From assembly GCA_001600495.1 (NCBI GenBank), contig BCKE01000045.1, forward strand, positions 195,407 through 259,406: 64,000 nt of DNA, read 5' to 3'. The notes under the pieces were generated by a model. It was not told where the DNA came from, searched no databases, and saw only the letters and a program-made list of their open reading frames with translations. Numbering within the stretch: the stretch's first letter is position 1; every line of letters begins with the position of its first letter. This DNA comes from Pilasporangium apinafurcum (lineage: Eukaryota > Oomycota > Peronosporomycetes > Pythiales > Pythiaceae). Position numbers and translations under genes: made by a program. This document shows positions 39,501 through 48,788 of this stretch, piece by piece.

Positions 39501-39949
39501 AGCCGACGATGGATCGATTGGTAGGTGGTATGGAAGAAGATTTAGCCATGGCAGCGTCGGGCGCAACTTCTGATTTTTCTACCAATACAACTACACAATT
39601 GAATGCGAGTGATCATTTGGCGAACAATACCATCACAAACAATTCGCATCTGCGGGTTCGCTCCGTCAACGACGATGAGGCTTCAGCTCTCATTGTTTCT
39701 CCATCGTCTAAGAACCCTTCGCAACGTACATTCAAAGGCGAGTTGAACCTCGGCATAGACAAAGAAGAACATAGTGCAAATTCAAATGTATATTTCGGCT
39801 CAGATATTGAAGAGGATCTGGCACTCGACTGCAAAATGATACAGGAGGATGAGGAGCGGCGAGAACATAAACGTCTGGCGAAACTTGCGCAGGACGAGCA
39901 GAATTTGATTTTAACCGGCGGGTGCAGCGGTTGCTGCAGTGTGATGTAG
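36572..39949 (+). CDS. Seven-PH-domain protein with C-terminal CaaX box
   Basis: Single exon, 1,125 residues. Seven pleckstrin-homology domains start at about 10, 187, 336, 446, 572, 770 and 881. Each opens with a G-W-L-x-K-x-G...W-K-x-R-Y-F pattern (DGWLEKRSQVSREWRRRYF, SRGWLLKKGQQFKTWKRRYF, CHGWLRKEGGKIKHWQRRYF, YSGWLEKESQRLKTWKREYF) and closes with the conserved Trp (W-x-x-A-L). Linkers are Ser/Asn/Asp-rich. A short charged helix (EEDEERREHKRLAKLAQDEQ) precedes the end GGCSGCCSVM. CSVM is a CaaX box of the farnesyl type, with extra cysteines for palmitoylation. It is therefore expected to be anchored to a membrane and to bind phosphoinositides at many points. The two genes downstream are two-PH relatives. 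No catalytic domain is visible. Confidence 0.93.
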   Translation: MQTPLKTSEVACAGWGKKQGSKVKTWKTRYFVLHGSELVYYSSATPEGTGVDEKGRLTVVDVDYAPHLTNGLLIKGTKKNQILKMKTKHADESRMWFRKIKTATTVAQEEAKAQTSFRSTASASQLERYNSSPHGLLQHHNGSSRTLPGSDRSLLKSDSISRSNDTMNITNAVEDRQWRKDSELITKEGWLWIEEYKAKAWKPRYVTLAGDVLTYYADQRAQLLGSVTVLDVFINPSGAFTLDLQVSGERTLRLAAESQTDMKMWYQAIRHATHHLSASNENGFWEETPTNQITNDDGDNNREDRGEKDRSTTTISAILPSYPSQRISREASMLRVDGWLEKRSQVSREWRRRYFTLADGMLEYRKTPNGPACAENYVVDVYFSPENQEWLEVAYDSDHSMVLRADTRDQLLKWMRALCDLVGKPHLNFVSAQPTKLITAEDDGIKRGWLLVQRAPGSSWKRRYFELDGNALRYYKQPGDSPQGSATVVHVEWIDSSVQSLIIQSQNDRTLTVSSEVPANLKAWYTALVEVTQNTGIHNSDGYDVSKSEYGSDDPAVIEPVITLSTTANLESRGWLLKKGQQFKTWKRRYFILERNQLDYYSDDTGEELLGSGVVIDASVGNLRSFCIDVRFRNGRLLHVVASSEEEFTKWLNTLQTASNLTTSLLSQPSHSQEQIFFEDFDHNNHESETANLIENTDNNDSASIEPIHSAKGSDNYSSWMARMENKPEWDRSISWDSALDEDHVNTKVAEEDIMHHNINTFSTSDQDILCHGWLRKEGGKIKHWQRRYFTLHGSKLSYYKSETGPLLRSFDITDVTEWPLEPFAMRIAAVDGRMLFIAAESQEEHDKWWTALQIALRETGDTCASNEEQLGKHNDPLQTGYSGWLEKESQRLKTWKREYFTVQNSTLTYYNEEGGVAHGHGKVQYVTVDFTKPLTMYIHLDGGRVLRVSAASAKEMNAWYHALSGINDDVAFDETQPTMDRLVGGMEEDLAMAASGATSDFSTNTTTQLNASDHLANNTITNNSHLRVRSVNDDEASALIVSPSSKNPSQRTFKGELNLGIDKEEHSANSNVYFGSDIEEDLALDCKMIQEDEERREHKRLAKLAQDEQNLILTGGCSGCCSVM

Positions 39950-40253
39950 GAACACGACCAACGTGACGGCTATTAAAGCCGTTCATTCCCACCGATAGAG
40001 CAGTCTGCGCCCTTTCGAGTCGTCTGGTGTTCTTAATTTTTTTCAACGCCACCAGACCATCATCAGTCGTGGGTTAATACAGTCTTGTATTATATTGCAA
40101 TGAATTGATTTGTTATTTTGGTTTAAGTATTTGAGCCAGTATTAGTATCGGATCCGCATTTATCCTGATATATTTTTCCCATATTGTATCAGTTGCCACT
40201 AGGAGCTCTTTGCTAAACAGTGCTAGGACTTAGAAAGAGGTGGAGTGCTTAAA
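39950..40253. other. Spacer between the two CaaX PH genes
   Basis: 304 bp, AT-rich in its middle. It must hold the 3' end of one gene and the promoter of the next. No structure stands out. Confidence 0.4.
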
Positions 40254-41423
40254 ATGCCGGACAATCTGGTGACGTATGCCGGCTGGATCTTTAAGGAAGG
40301 CAGTCTGGTCAAATCCTGGAAAAAGCGCTTCCTTGTGGTCAAGCGCGCGGAGCTGGCGTACTACAAGGACATTGACCAGGAGAACAGGGCTCAGCTGCTC
40401 GGCGCGATGACAGTCGCGCGGATCGAGAAAGTGTCGGACATCACGAATGGCCTGCTCATCCACGGCGTGGATGGTCGGCAACTCAAGATTTTCACAGACA
40501 CAAAAGCAGAGCGCGATAAATGCTATCACGCGATTGCGCAGTGGTGTCGTGACCGGAATCAGCGACAACTGGCAGCATCCACAGTGGACACATCAACCAG
40601 TGGTAGCGGGTCTGTCAAGCGCGTAGGGTGGCTGGAAAAGGAAGGACAAACCTTTCGCACGTGGAAGAAGCGGTACTTCGTGTTAGACAACAACGTGCTG
40701 GCGTATTATGCGCAGATCGGTACCAGTCCGCTCAGCAGCGGCAACATCATCGGCGCCAGGCGCGACAATACGCGGCCTTTCACACTGATCGTTGCGCTGG
40801 AGGGCGGACGAGAGATGCGCATCGGTGGAAAATCGGAATTTGAGATCGATGATTGGCACAAGGCCATGCGACAGAGTTTGCAACTGCACAGTAGCATGAG
40901 AGACCAGATGCGAATGAGCTATGAAGCTACACGCAATTCGATGGGTCATGCATGTACATCTCCTGTTCAGTATGACGGCGATGAGCAGGAGCTGTCACCG
41001 CTTTTTGGTGCTCCGCCCTTCGGTTCATCAGACAACGCACAGCATAACAGGAGCAATGATGTTGTTCCACCTTCGCCAGCGACGACGCGTGAGTTGTATG
41101 CCTCCAGTTCCTTCCGTCGCCACATTATTTTAGAAGTCGCCGAGGACAATACGGCAAGTTTTATCGAGTGCGAGCCGGAGGAGCGCGAGAGTGACGTAGG
41201 TCAACAAGACCAGTCAGGGGAGAAGCAGAAAAAACCATACTCACCTACTGCTCCTGGAGAAGCGCAGATCCGCAAAATGCGGCTGGCGGAAATGTTGCTG
41301 CGGGAGGAACTGGAGGAAGAGCAACGCGAGGCGATGTTGAAGGAAAAGGAGAGGCGCAGCTCCATGGCGAATAACAAAGCGTCCGATGTCAGTGGCGGTC
41401 CCTGCTGTTGTGTGATCATGTAG
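40254..41423 (+). CDS. Two-PH-domain protein with CVIM CaaX box
   Basis: Single exon, 389 residues from the ATG at 40254. The first PH domain (about 7-100) opens YAGWIFKEGSLVKSWKKRFL and the second (about 121-212) KRVGWLEKEGQTFRTWKKRY. Both have the closing Trp and basic residues in the beta1-beta2 loop that usually contact phosphoinositides. A Ser/Glu-rich linker is followed by a charged helix (KMRLAEMLLREELEEEQREA). The last residues are GGPCCCVIM. CVIM is the CaaX box also found on K-Ras4B, and the two preceding cysteines could be palmitoylated. Membrane anchoring is expected. It shares the GG-Cys-cluster-CaaX ending and the preceding charged helix with the gene upstream, which points to common ancestry. 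Confidence 0.93.
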   Translation: MPDNLVTYAGWIFKEGSLVKSWKKRFLVVKRAELAYYKDIDQENRAQLLGAMTVARIEKVSDITNGLLIHGVDGRQLKIFTDTKAERDKCYHAIAQWCRDRNQRQLAASTVDTSTSGSGSVKRVGWLEKEGQTFRTWKKRYFVLDNNVLAYYAQIGTSPLSSGNIIGARRDNTRPFTLIVALEGGREMRIGGKSEFEIDDWHKAMRQSLQLHSSMRDQMRMSYEATRNSMGHACTSPVQYDGDEQELSPLFGAPPFGSSDNAQHNRSNDVVPPSPATTRELYASSSFRRHIILEVAEDNTASFIECEPEERESDVGQQDQSGEKQKKPYSPTAPGEAQIRKMRLAEMLLREELEEEQREAMLKEKERRSSMANNKASDVSGGPCCCVIM

Positions 41424-41647
41424 TCAGTCTCTTGCTGTCCATCTCTATTATCTAGCCACGGTCTTCGTTTTCCTCAATTTACGCACACAAACACTGCCTT
41501 GAAAACAATAAATCAAATACACAACAAATTCTTTCGCCATCATTTGGTTTCATTTTGTACTTGAGAAAAAACGCCACAGGCAGACTACGTCCATTTGCTA
41601 ACATATGACCCTTATTAAGGAAGGGTGTACAGAGCAATGACAGGGAC

Positions 41648-42886
41648 TTACAACAAATGGGACTTCATGAGTGCTTTGTACTTGCGATAGACGAAGGCCG
41701 CCCCACCAGCGATGGCCAGGAATAGCAACGCGAACGGCGTCTTCCAACTCGCCGAGTTGATTACATCTGGATTGTCATTGAGCGTCTTGACTTTGTGACG
41801 CACTTGTGCATCCACATTCACGTCCACTTTCGAGTCAATTTGGTTGAATACCTTGGACGTGAGGTCGTCGACACGACGTTCGTTGTCTTTCTCCTGTCGC
41901 TTCAATTTGAAGACGTTGCCGTCAATCTTCTCCTTGAGGTCGGTGAATCGATGTTCGGCTTCGATGCGAAAGTTTTGAAATTCCTTCTTCAGCACTTCAA
42001 CTAAACAGTCTTCTCCACAGTGAGGAGATTCGAAAAGCCGCTTATAGTCCTTGGTCACCTTGTGCGCCGAGACTTCCTTATCAAGAGCTTTTATCCCGGT
42101 ATCACTGAATTCTGAGAATACGTCAAACCGAATGACGTCGTGGTTGTCTGCGAGTGCACCTGTGGCGGCTGTGATACCCATGACGGAGTCTGTGAGCCAG
42201 TTATCATCGAAAGGCAGCGTGACGTCCAGACACGGTTGCCACTTGCCACTGGCAGTCTCATCCACTTCGATGACAAGGCGTCGACGGTCGATTTGTACTT
42301 TCAGCCGCGACATGCTGTGCACGGGATCAAACGATCCGTTGCGGTCGTTATAGCGAAGTTTGGCGTCACATCCTCGACGCGCCTCGGTGTTGAGCTGGTT
42401 TTGGCTCTTGCTGCCGTCGTTCACCTGAATGGTCACATCCTTATGGCCACCCTTGTGGTCTTTATTGACATATGTGTCTACTACAACGCCTAGTCCCGTG
42501 AAACGATCCGTGAACCCAAAATTTCCATGCTGCGCTACGCCCTTGTGCTTCGTAAACCAAAGCGCGAGGCCGTCACCAAACCACTCCTTTGCCTGACCCG
42601 AGATTCGGAACGTAAGGACTGCTGACAATGTCTCGCGTTTGACTGGCTGATTGGCCCAGATGTAGCCTTTTTGGCTCTGACGATCGGCTGTGAGTCGTAC
42701 AAAATGCTTTTTGGCGATAGTGTTACCACCGTAGATCCACGTGTCGTTAATGACGCGCCGACCGTCCTTGTCCGCCTGTTCAAATGGCGGCTGGAATGAG
42801 ACATCGTCGATGCGTTCGCTCTGAGCGCCTGGCAGCAGCAAAGCGTTCACACTCAGCAGGACCAGCAGCGTGAGCAGTAGCCTCAT
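41648..42886 (-). CDS. L-type lectin ER-Golgi cargo receptor (ERGIC-53/VIP36-like)
   Basis: Single exon, 412 residues. The signal peptide is residues 1-23 (MRLLLTLLVLLSVNALLLPG). The legume-lectin-fold domain spans about 27-265. It carries KEWFGDGLALWFTKHKG (carbohydrate-site Asp and aromatic residues), GFTDRFTGLGVVVDTYVNKD, and MGITAATGALADNHDVIRFD. Paired Cys residues (GCDAKLRYND and KWQPCLDV) fit the family disulphide. A charged helical, probably coiled-coil region (about 310-365) precedes a single TM helix (FALLFLAIAGGAAFVY) and a short cytosolic tail, RKYKALMKSHLL. The tail has basic residues but no FF exit motif or exact KKxx signal. It is expected to bind high-mannose glycoproteins and shuttle them out of the ER. 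It lies inside the PH-gene cluster on the opposite strand. Confidence 0.93.
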   Translation of the reverse strand: MRLLLTLLVLLSVNALLLPGAQSERIDDVSFQPPFEQADKDGRRVINDTWIYGGNTIAKKHFVRLTADRQSQKGYIWANQPVKRETLSAVLTFRISGQAKEWFGDGLALWFTKHKGVAQHGNFGFTDRFTGLGVVVDTYVNKDHKGGHKDVTIQVNDGSKSQNQLNTEARRGCDAKLRYNDRNGSFDPVHSMSRLKVQIDRRRLVIEVDETASGKWQPCLDVTLPFDDNWLTDSVMGITAATGALADNHDVIRFDVFSEFSDTGIKALDKEVSAHKVTKDYKRLFESPHCGEDCLVEVLKKEFQNFRIEAEHRFTDLKEKIDGNVFKLKRQEKDNERRVDDLTSKVFNQIDSKVDVNVDAQVRHKVKTLNDNPDVINSASWKTPFALLFLAIAGGAAFVYRKYKALMKSHLL

Positions 42887-43775
42887 TAGTCTCGTGCTTA
42901 TCTATCTGTCTATCTTGTTGCTACACGTAACAGCAGATCGCAACTGTTGCGCTTTGACTATTGAGTGACGTGGAAAGAGGTCTGGGAAACCTTTAAAATA
43001 GCATATTCTATTAAATAGATTGAGATAGGTGTTGCACGATATTTAATCGAGAGAAGGACGAAAACCGGATGTTAACAGCCGCTGTTGTGACAGTGCGTGC
43101 AAGCCATTATTGTATTTGGTGTCGATCCCTATCTACGCCATGTCTCTTCATGCGCTGTTGTGTTAGCTGGCAATGGGGATTACAATCGTTTCGTAAATAG
43201 CTAGCACATGGGTTATTTTAACTAAAATGATCTAATCCATTCAACTTAACTGTCATGTTAGCATTTTGTGGCTACACGGTCCGTAGCCACCAGCGATGTG
43301 TCCAAGTTACCGTTGTGCGTGTCTGGCTTGATGAGGATCACTTTGTGGCCGAAACGCCTATGCCAACCGGTTTTGACGAGCATTTATCCACACACACGGT
43401 GGGATAACAGACTCGCTCATCTCCTCTCTACCTCGCGTCATTAGTTCTTCTCATTCGCCAGAAATAGGTTTTGACTATCCAGTAGTTAGGTTTTAAGGTT
43501 TTTTCCATGTTTATCATCGAATTTTTCAGTTGGTGGGTTAACGCGGAAGGTTTTTTCAAGGGTTATGGACTCATGTGACGAGTGACTGTGAAAAGAAAAG
43601 AAAAACAAAACAGAGAACCCACAGACAGAAGCTCAAGTGTGGACCAGCCGCGCGGTTGACTGTGCGTGTGTGTGTGTGTGTGTGGATCCGTCCTCGCTCG
43701 TGACTGTGACAGATTCATTCCGAAAAGCAATTGTAGCTCCACGTGCAAGAGATCTCAGCAACAGCAAGATTGAAC
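42887..43775. other. Intergenic, divergent promoters; (TG)n microsatellite
   Basis: 889 bp between the lectin (-) and the second two-PH gene (+). The TG repeat at about 43661-43684 (one interruption) lies about 90 bp before the PH start and may be transcribed. No open frame of note. Confidence 0.45.
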
Positions 43776-44831
43776 ATGGCGACGAGCTTTGATGGTGACT
43801 ACGCCGGCTGGGTGTACAAGCAGGGCAGTCTCATCCCGAACTGGAAAAAACGCTTTATGGTACTGCGTGGGAAACAATTGACGTACTATGATACGGACAA
43901 GATTAACGTGAAAACGAAAGAGAAAGGCAGTTTTACAGTCATTACAGCGGAACTCAGCACTGAGATCCAGAACGGCCTCTTGGTGCATGGTCGCGGTGGC
44001 CGTGTGCTCAAGCTCTACACAGACAGTGCCGAGGCCACAAGCGAATGGTACAACATGATTCTGGACGCTACGACGCAAGGAGGCAGTGAGCGCATGAGTT
44101 TGCAGATCTCGATGCACTCAAATGGTAGTGGTAGCAACATGAGCAGTATGGACGAAATTCCACTTGACCATCTCGATACACTGGATGAACTACAGGTCGT
44201 GCAGCATTCAGGCTGGCTGAAGAAGGAAGGCGCGCGTGTGAAATCCTGGAAACGGAGGTATTTTACATTGCGTGGCAACGCGCTGTCGTATTTCAATTCA
44301 GAAGATACAGGCACAAATGCCAAGGGGTACGGACATGTGAAGGCAGTGGAGGTGAATCCTACGGTTACGCGTGGCCTCAACATCACATTCGACAACAATC
44401 GCGTCCTGCGTGTGTCAGCACGAACGGAGGAGGATCAGCAGGTTTGGTTGTTGAAGCTGAGCGATGCCATTGAAGCTGCCAATGCCGAAAACAACAATGT
44501 CCGCCAATCATTAGCGGCGCGAAATTCCTTCCGAGCATCGATGCCCGTCATGAATAAATCTCCTGCGCGTCGAATGGGGTCGCTGCCAATGCGTCACTCA
44601 GTAGCGGCAGTGCCTCAACGGCCGCTGGGGATTGTCACGGACAACAACAAGAGTTTCCGAGTGACGAGCAGCATGAGCAGCAGTCTGAGCTCGAGTGGAT
44701 CGTTTGACAAACAGCAGTCAACGGACTCGTACAAGACGACAACATCAGTGCCTGAAGAGTACACGTCATTTCTGGAGACAGATAGTGACGACGAATACTT
44801 AAGTGACGAAAGCGAGGGTGATTGGATTTGA
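43776..44831 (+). CDS. Two-PH-domain protein without CaaX box
   Basis: Single exon, 351 residues from the ATG at 43776 (MATSFDGDYAGW). PH1 (about 8-105) opens YAGWVYKQGSLIPNWKKRFM and PH2 (about 144-235) HSGWLKKEGARVKSWKRRYF. PH1 is closely alike in layout to PH1 of the CVIM gene, including the spacing to a second PH, so the two are paralogues now separated by the lectin gene. The C-terminal 115 residues are Ser-rich and end acidic (DSDDEYLSDESEGDWI). There is no CaaX box, so it is presumably soluble and recruited only by its PH domains. A serine/acid-rich tail of this kind is a typical CK2 target, which is inference. Confidence 0.9.
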   Translation: MATSFDGDYAGWVYKQGSLIPNWKKRFMVLRGKQLTYYDTDKINVKTKEKGSFTVITAELSTEIQNGLLVHGRGGRVLKLYTDSAEATSEWYNMILDATTQGGSERMSLQISMHSNGSGSNMSSMDEIPLDHLDTLDELQVVQHSGWLKKEGARVKSWKRRYFTLRGNALSYFNSEDTGTNAKGYGHVKAVEVNPTVTRGLNITFDNNRVLRVSARTEEDQQVWLLKLSDAIEAANAENNNVRQSLAARNSFRASMPVMNKSPARRMGSLPMRHSVAAVPQRPLGIVTDNNKSFRVTSSMSSSLSSSGSFDKQQSTDSYKTTTSVPEEYTSFLETDSDDEYLSDESEGDWI

Positions 44832-45343
44832 AAACAATACGCGTGAGTGAATGTGCTAGCGCGAAAGCAGCCTTATCGTGGCTGCATTGGTACTGTTTTT
44901 TTCTTTTTTTTGGTGGTAGAACAGAGCAGATAGACTGACCGACTGAAGCTCGCCAGGGAGGAGCACTTCCAATCTTATTTCCATCCCCGGACAGAAGACG
45001 AAGATTGATCTTATCCCTCTTTTGTACTAGTAAGTTTAATAATATGATAATCTGTTTAGAAGCACAAACCTCGAATCCTAAATTGTTTCAAAGTACGAGC
45101 GGTATGCCGTTCTCGGCAGAATTCACCTTAGAAGCTATTTATATGGGCGGATACAGGAGAACGCGCAATTGTTGCCAAAAATACTTGCGATAACATGACC
45201 AAACACATGTATTCTGATCAAATGATCATGCTCAAACTTTCATCTTGCACTAGCTCAATTACATCAGTGTCCAACTTTTCATTTTCATCATCGAGTTCAA
45301 AAACTTCAAACTTGGTATCTCTTGTCCTCAGCAGCACAACGAA
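44832..45343. other. Spacer upstream of the cyclic-nucleotide-dependent kinase
   Basis: 512 bp on the plus strand with no gene recognised. Short open frames at 45005-45193 and 45195-45416 have no motif support; the second overlaps the kinase start in another frame. Confidence 0.4.
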
Positions 45344-48300
45344 ATGGGTGCAGGTGCGTCGGCTGCGTCATCGCCACGGCCCGAGCCCAATGCTATGGAT
45401 AATGAGACACAGTTAGTACTCTTCACGATGATTCAACGCGAATACGAACAAATGCAGTACGAGGGACTATCTGATGAATTTGTTTTTGAGCGAATGAAGC
45501 ATGTACGCCAAGAATCATGACACTCTTCGAATCATACCTCAGGACTAATCCCGCTGCATTTGGTTTTCCTTTTCTTGTAGATTTGCCACACCACATACAC
45601 CTTAGAGACCAATAAATCGGTGCAACTCACGACCTTCCGCCGTTCATCTGATTCTCACAGAAAAAAACGTGAAGTCGTTTACTCCAAAGGCCTCGTACGT
45701 GTCTCACTTATCCGTCCGCATTCAGATCATCAGCTAACCAATCTCCGTGTTGATATTGTGCTAACATACAAACAGGACCCCGGTAGTAGCGCAGGCTTGA
45801 TCCCCAAACGCCCATCAGAGTACAAGACGGCTCAGTGTACAATGCTGCTCAAGAGTGCCTTGCAGTCCGTGCTTTTCGCGGGATCTAGCGACGAAGAGCT
45901 GGATAAGGTACAATCAGAGACGACAATGTGATCTTAAGCAGTCTGTGCTTACGGGTGTCCACACTCTTGTCTGTTCTAGGTCCTGTTCGTGATGAATCGG
46001 CTTGTAGTCGAGGAAGGCAAGTTCGTTATCAAGCAAGGCGACACTGGTGATCAGTTCTACGTGGTTCAATCCGGAACTCTCGAAGTGATTGTCAACATGG
46101 CTGTTGTCGGTACACTTAGTGCCGGTGATCACTTCGGAGAGTTGGCGCTCATATATGATGGTAAGTCTTATAATTGACTTTTCACTTTTATTCGTCACAT
46201 AAGCTAACCAAGGATTCCCCCTGGTACAACAGCTCCACGAGCGGCAACAGTTAAAGCGGTTACCAATGTGGTCATCTGGACACTTGATCGTGACGAATTC
46301 CGCATGGTATGCCGCAATATCTAAAGTGCCTTCTTGACTGAAAAATAAGCTTATCATTGTGACTTTGCAGATTCAAGCTAGATCATCGAGCGATTCACTT
46401 GTAAAACGTGCAAAATGGCTGCGGCAAGTCGAAATCCTAGCCAGTCTTTCGCAGCGCCAATTAGCACTCCTTGCAGGTGTTCTACAACCTGTCACGTTCG
46501 ATGATGGTGAAATGATTATTCAGCAGGGAGATGTCGGTGACACGTTCTACATCGTCGAAGAAGGCGCTGCTTCTTGTCGAATTGATGGTAATGTGGAGGT
46601 GGTACGGTTATTCGTTCAGTCACACCATTGCTGACAGCTGTTCTTCCATAGGACTACGTATTCAACCGAAGGCGGGCCAACCCGATGTATCAGAGGTAAC
46701 ATATTATTATAAATCAGCTCTTCACCCAAAAACATCTCATCATAGACTGTTGCTCTCCAATGGCAGGTTGCTCGTTTCGGTCCTGGTGACTATTTCGGCG
46801 AGATGGCGTTGCTGAGCGATATGCCTCGAAACGCCAGTATTTACGCTAAAGGACCTGTAAAGTGTCTAACTCTTGGACGCCAGGATTTCGACCTCATGCT
46901 TGGACCACTCACCGATGTACTCGATCGTAACAGTCGTATTCGGATCCTGCGCACATTCCCAATCTTTGCTAAGCGATCTACGGAATCGCTTGAGTTCATT
47001 GTCTCTCAGTTGGAAATCAAGGCGTTCCACGACGGTCAATGCATCTTCCGCCAAGGAGATGTAGCAGTAGCCTTCTTTATTGTCAAATCGGGATGCGTAA
47101 AGGTTATCAAAAAGATTCCTGGCCCAGGACCAGGACAAACGCAAACCCAGGAGACGCTGCTTAAAGCCAACGACACATTTGGGAGCGAAATATTCGATGA
47201 AGTCGGACAATACTCTTCCACTGTCATTTCTTGTGGTCGATCACAATGCCAACGACTCAAGGTGTCCGCCCTAGATCGCTCAGGTTCACGTCAGTTCACC
47301 CAGGTATATACGTGTCCGATATCACCTCTTATCTGGAGATTGTTTCGCTCACATTATCCCATTGCTTATATCTCGCAGCGCATCAGTATGCCGCAAAACA
47401 GACTTCAGAGGTTTTGTTCGTTATCTCTTGATGACATCCAATTCGTAAGTCTACAACATGCTGTCGTCAACTCTGTATTATCTTCTTTCTCATCCTTCTT
47501 TTCTCTCACGCATATGTAGGAGGGTGTTCTCGGAGAAGGCTCTTTCGGAAAAGTTGTCATGGTTCACCCGTTTAAAAAGGGCGAGTCGGATAAGCCAATG
47601 GCGCTCAAGATCATGGCGAAATCCCACATTATCGAGTCGGATCAGCAGATTCAGGTTATGCGGGAAAAGGAAGCACTGATGTCATTGCCTCCACATCCGT
47701 TCATCGTCAACCTTTACGCAACTTATCAGGTACAGTGTTAATACACTCGTACAAACTGTTATTTGATGAGTCAGCAGCTCAACAATATGCGTGCTTCGAA
47801 TAGGACCAAAACAACTTGTACATGTTGATGGAGTTGATCCAAGGAGGAGAGTTCTTTACACTTCTCCACAACGAAGAGTTCATTGAAACTGTTGACGAGT
47901 CGTCTGTTCGGTTCTATTCAGCCAACGCCGTGCTGGGTCTCCAACATATGCACCGATACGATTATGCATATCGTGATCTCAAACCCGAAAACTTGCTTAT
48001 TACACGTGAGGGGTATCTCAAGTTCGTCGACTTCGGGTTTGCTAAGAAAATTCCGTTTACAGTCATCAATAGCGAGGGCGTCGAAGAACTCCATTCGCGA
48101 ACGTACACACTTTGCGGCACACTCGAGTATTTGGCGCCAGAATTCGTGCTCAATACCGGACACGACCATGCCGTTGACTATTGTAAGTTCACTGACCACA
48201 GATTCCATTTCAGTGTCATTGGTTTGAGTATAATACTGACACTGCGCTATGCTCGTATAGGGGCCCTGGGGATCTTAATCTATGAGATGTTGGTTGGTTA

Positions 48301-48682
48301 TACTCCGTTTGGCACAGGTGATGGGGACACAACGCAGCTCTTCCGGAACGTCGCGATGGTGCGAACTGGTGCCAATACTGTTGAATTTCCATTTCATTTG
48401 TTGGAAAATTGCGCGCATGCCTGCGATCTGGTTAAGCGCTTGCTTCAGGGTGATCCAGCGAAGCGCATCGGCGTGGGCATCAACGGTGACCAAGAAGTGC
48501 GCCAGCACCCTTGGTTCAGCAAAATCGAATGGGAAAAGCTCTATTCCATGTCACTGGAGCCGCCATACCTACCACCACTTAAAAGTGCGTACGATATCTC
48601 GCTCTTCGAAGGTGAGATTGGCAACCGCGCCAAGGACAAACCTTTCGATGGTGTCGGAGATGAGTTCTTTGTAGGCTTCTAA
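45344..48682 (+). CDS. Single-chain cyclic-nucleotide-dependent AGC protein kinase (PKG-like), three cNMP sites
   Basis: Eleven exons (45344-45502, 45581-45907, 45980-46160, 46233-46306, 46371-46587, 46652-46695, 46767-47303, 47379-47444, 47520-47729, 47804-48182, 48261-48682) give 871 residues; all introns are GT-AG. MGAGAS at the start fits an N-myristoylation signal. Three cNMP-binding domains follow: A about 163-265 (FGELALIYDAPRAATVKA), B about 290-400 (FGEMALLSDMPRNASIYA), and C about 430-520 (FGSEIFDEVGQYSSTV, missing the phosphate-binding Arg, so probably structural). The kinase (about 536-835) has GEGSFGKV, ALKIM, YRDLKPENLL, DFGFAKK and GTLEYLAPE. It ends in an AGC tail with FVGF as the last residues, like the PKA FxxF end. 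In architecture it is a PKG, but site A has Ala where cGMP-selective sites have Thr. Ser/Thr phosphorylation under cyclic-nucleotide control at membranes is expected. Confidence 0.93.
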
Positions 48683-48788
48683 GGTAGGATCACTGAACCT
48701 ACTAAAGTATATAAACTGCCAGCATGCAGAGTAACGCCTTAGAAATACATATCTTTGCATATTGACTAGTTGTTCCCGCAAGCTTCCT

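Noticed and set aside
45344-48682. Calling the kinase a cGMP-specific PKG
   Set aside because: Architecture fits, but the phosphate-binding cassettes lack the Thr that marks cGMP-selective sites.
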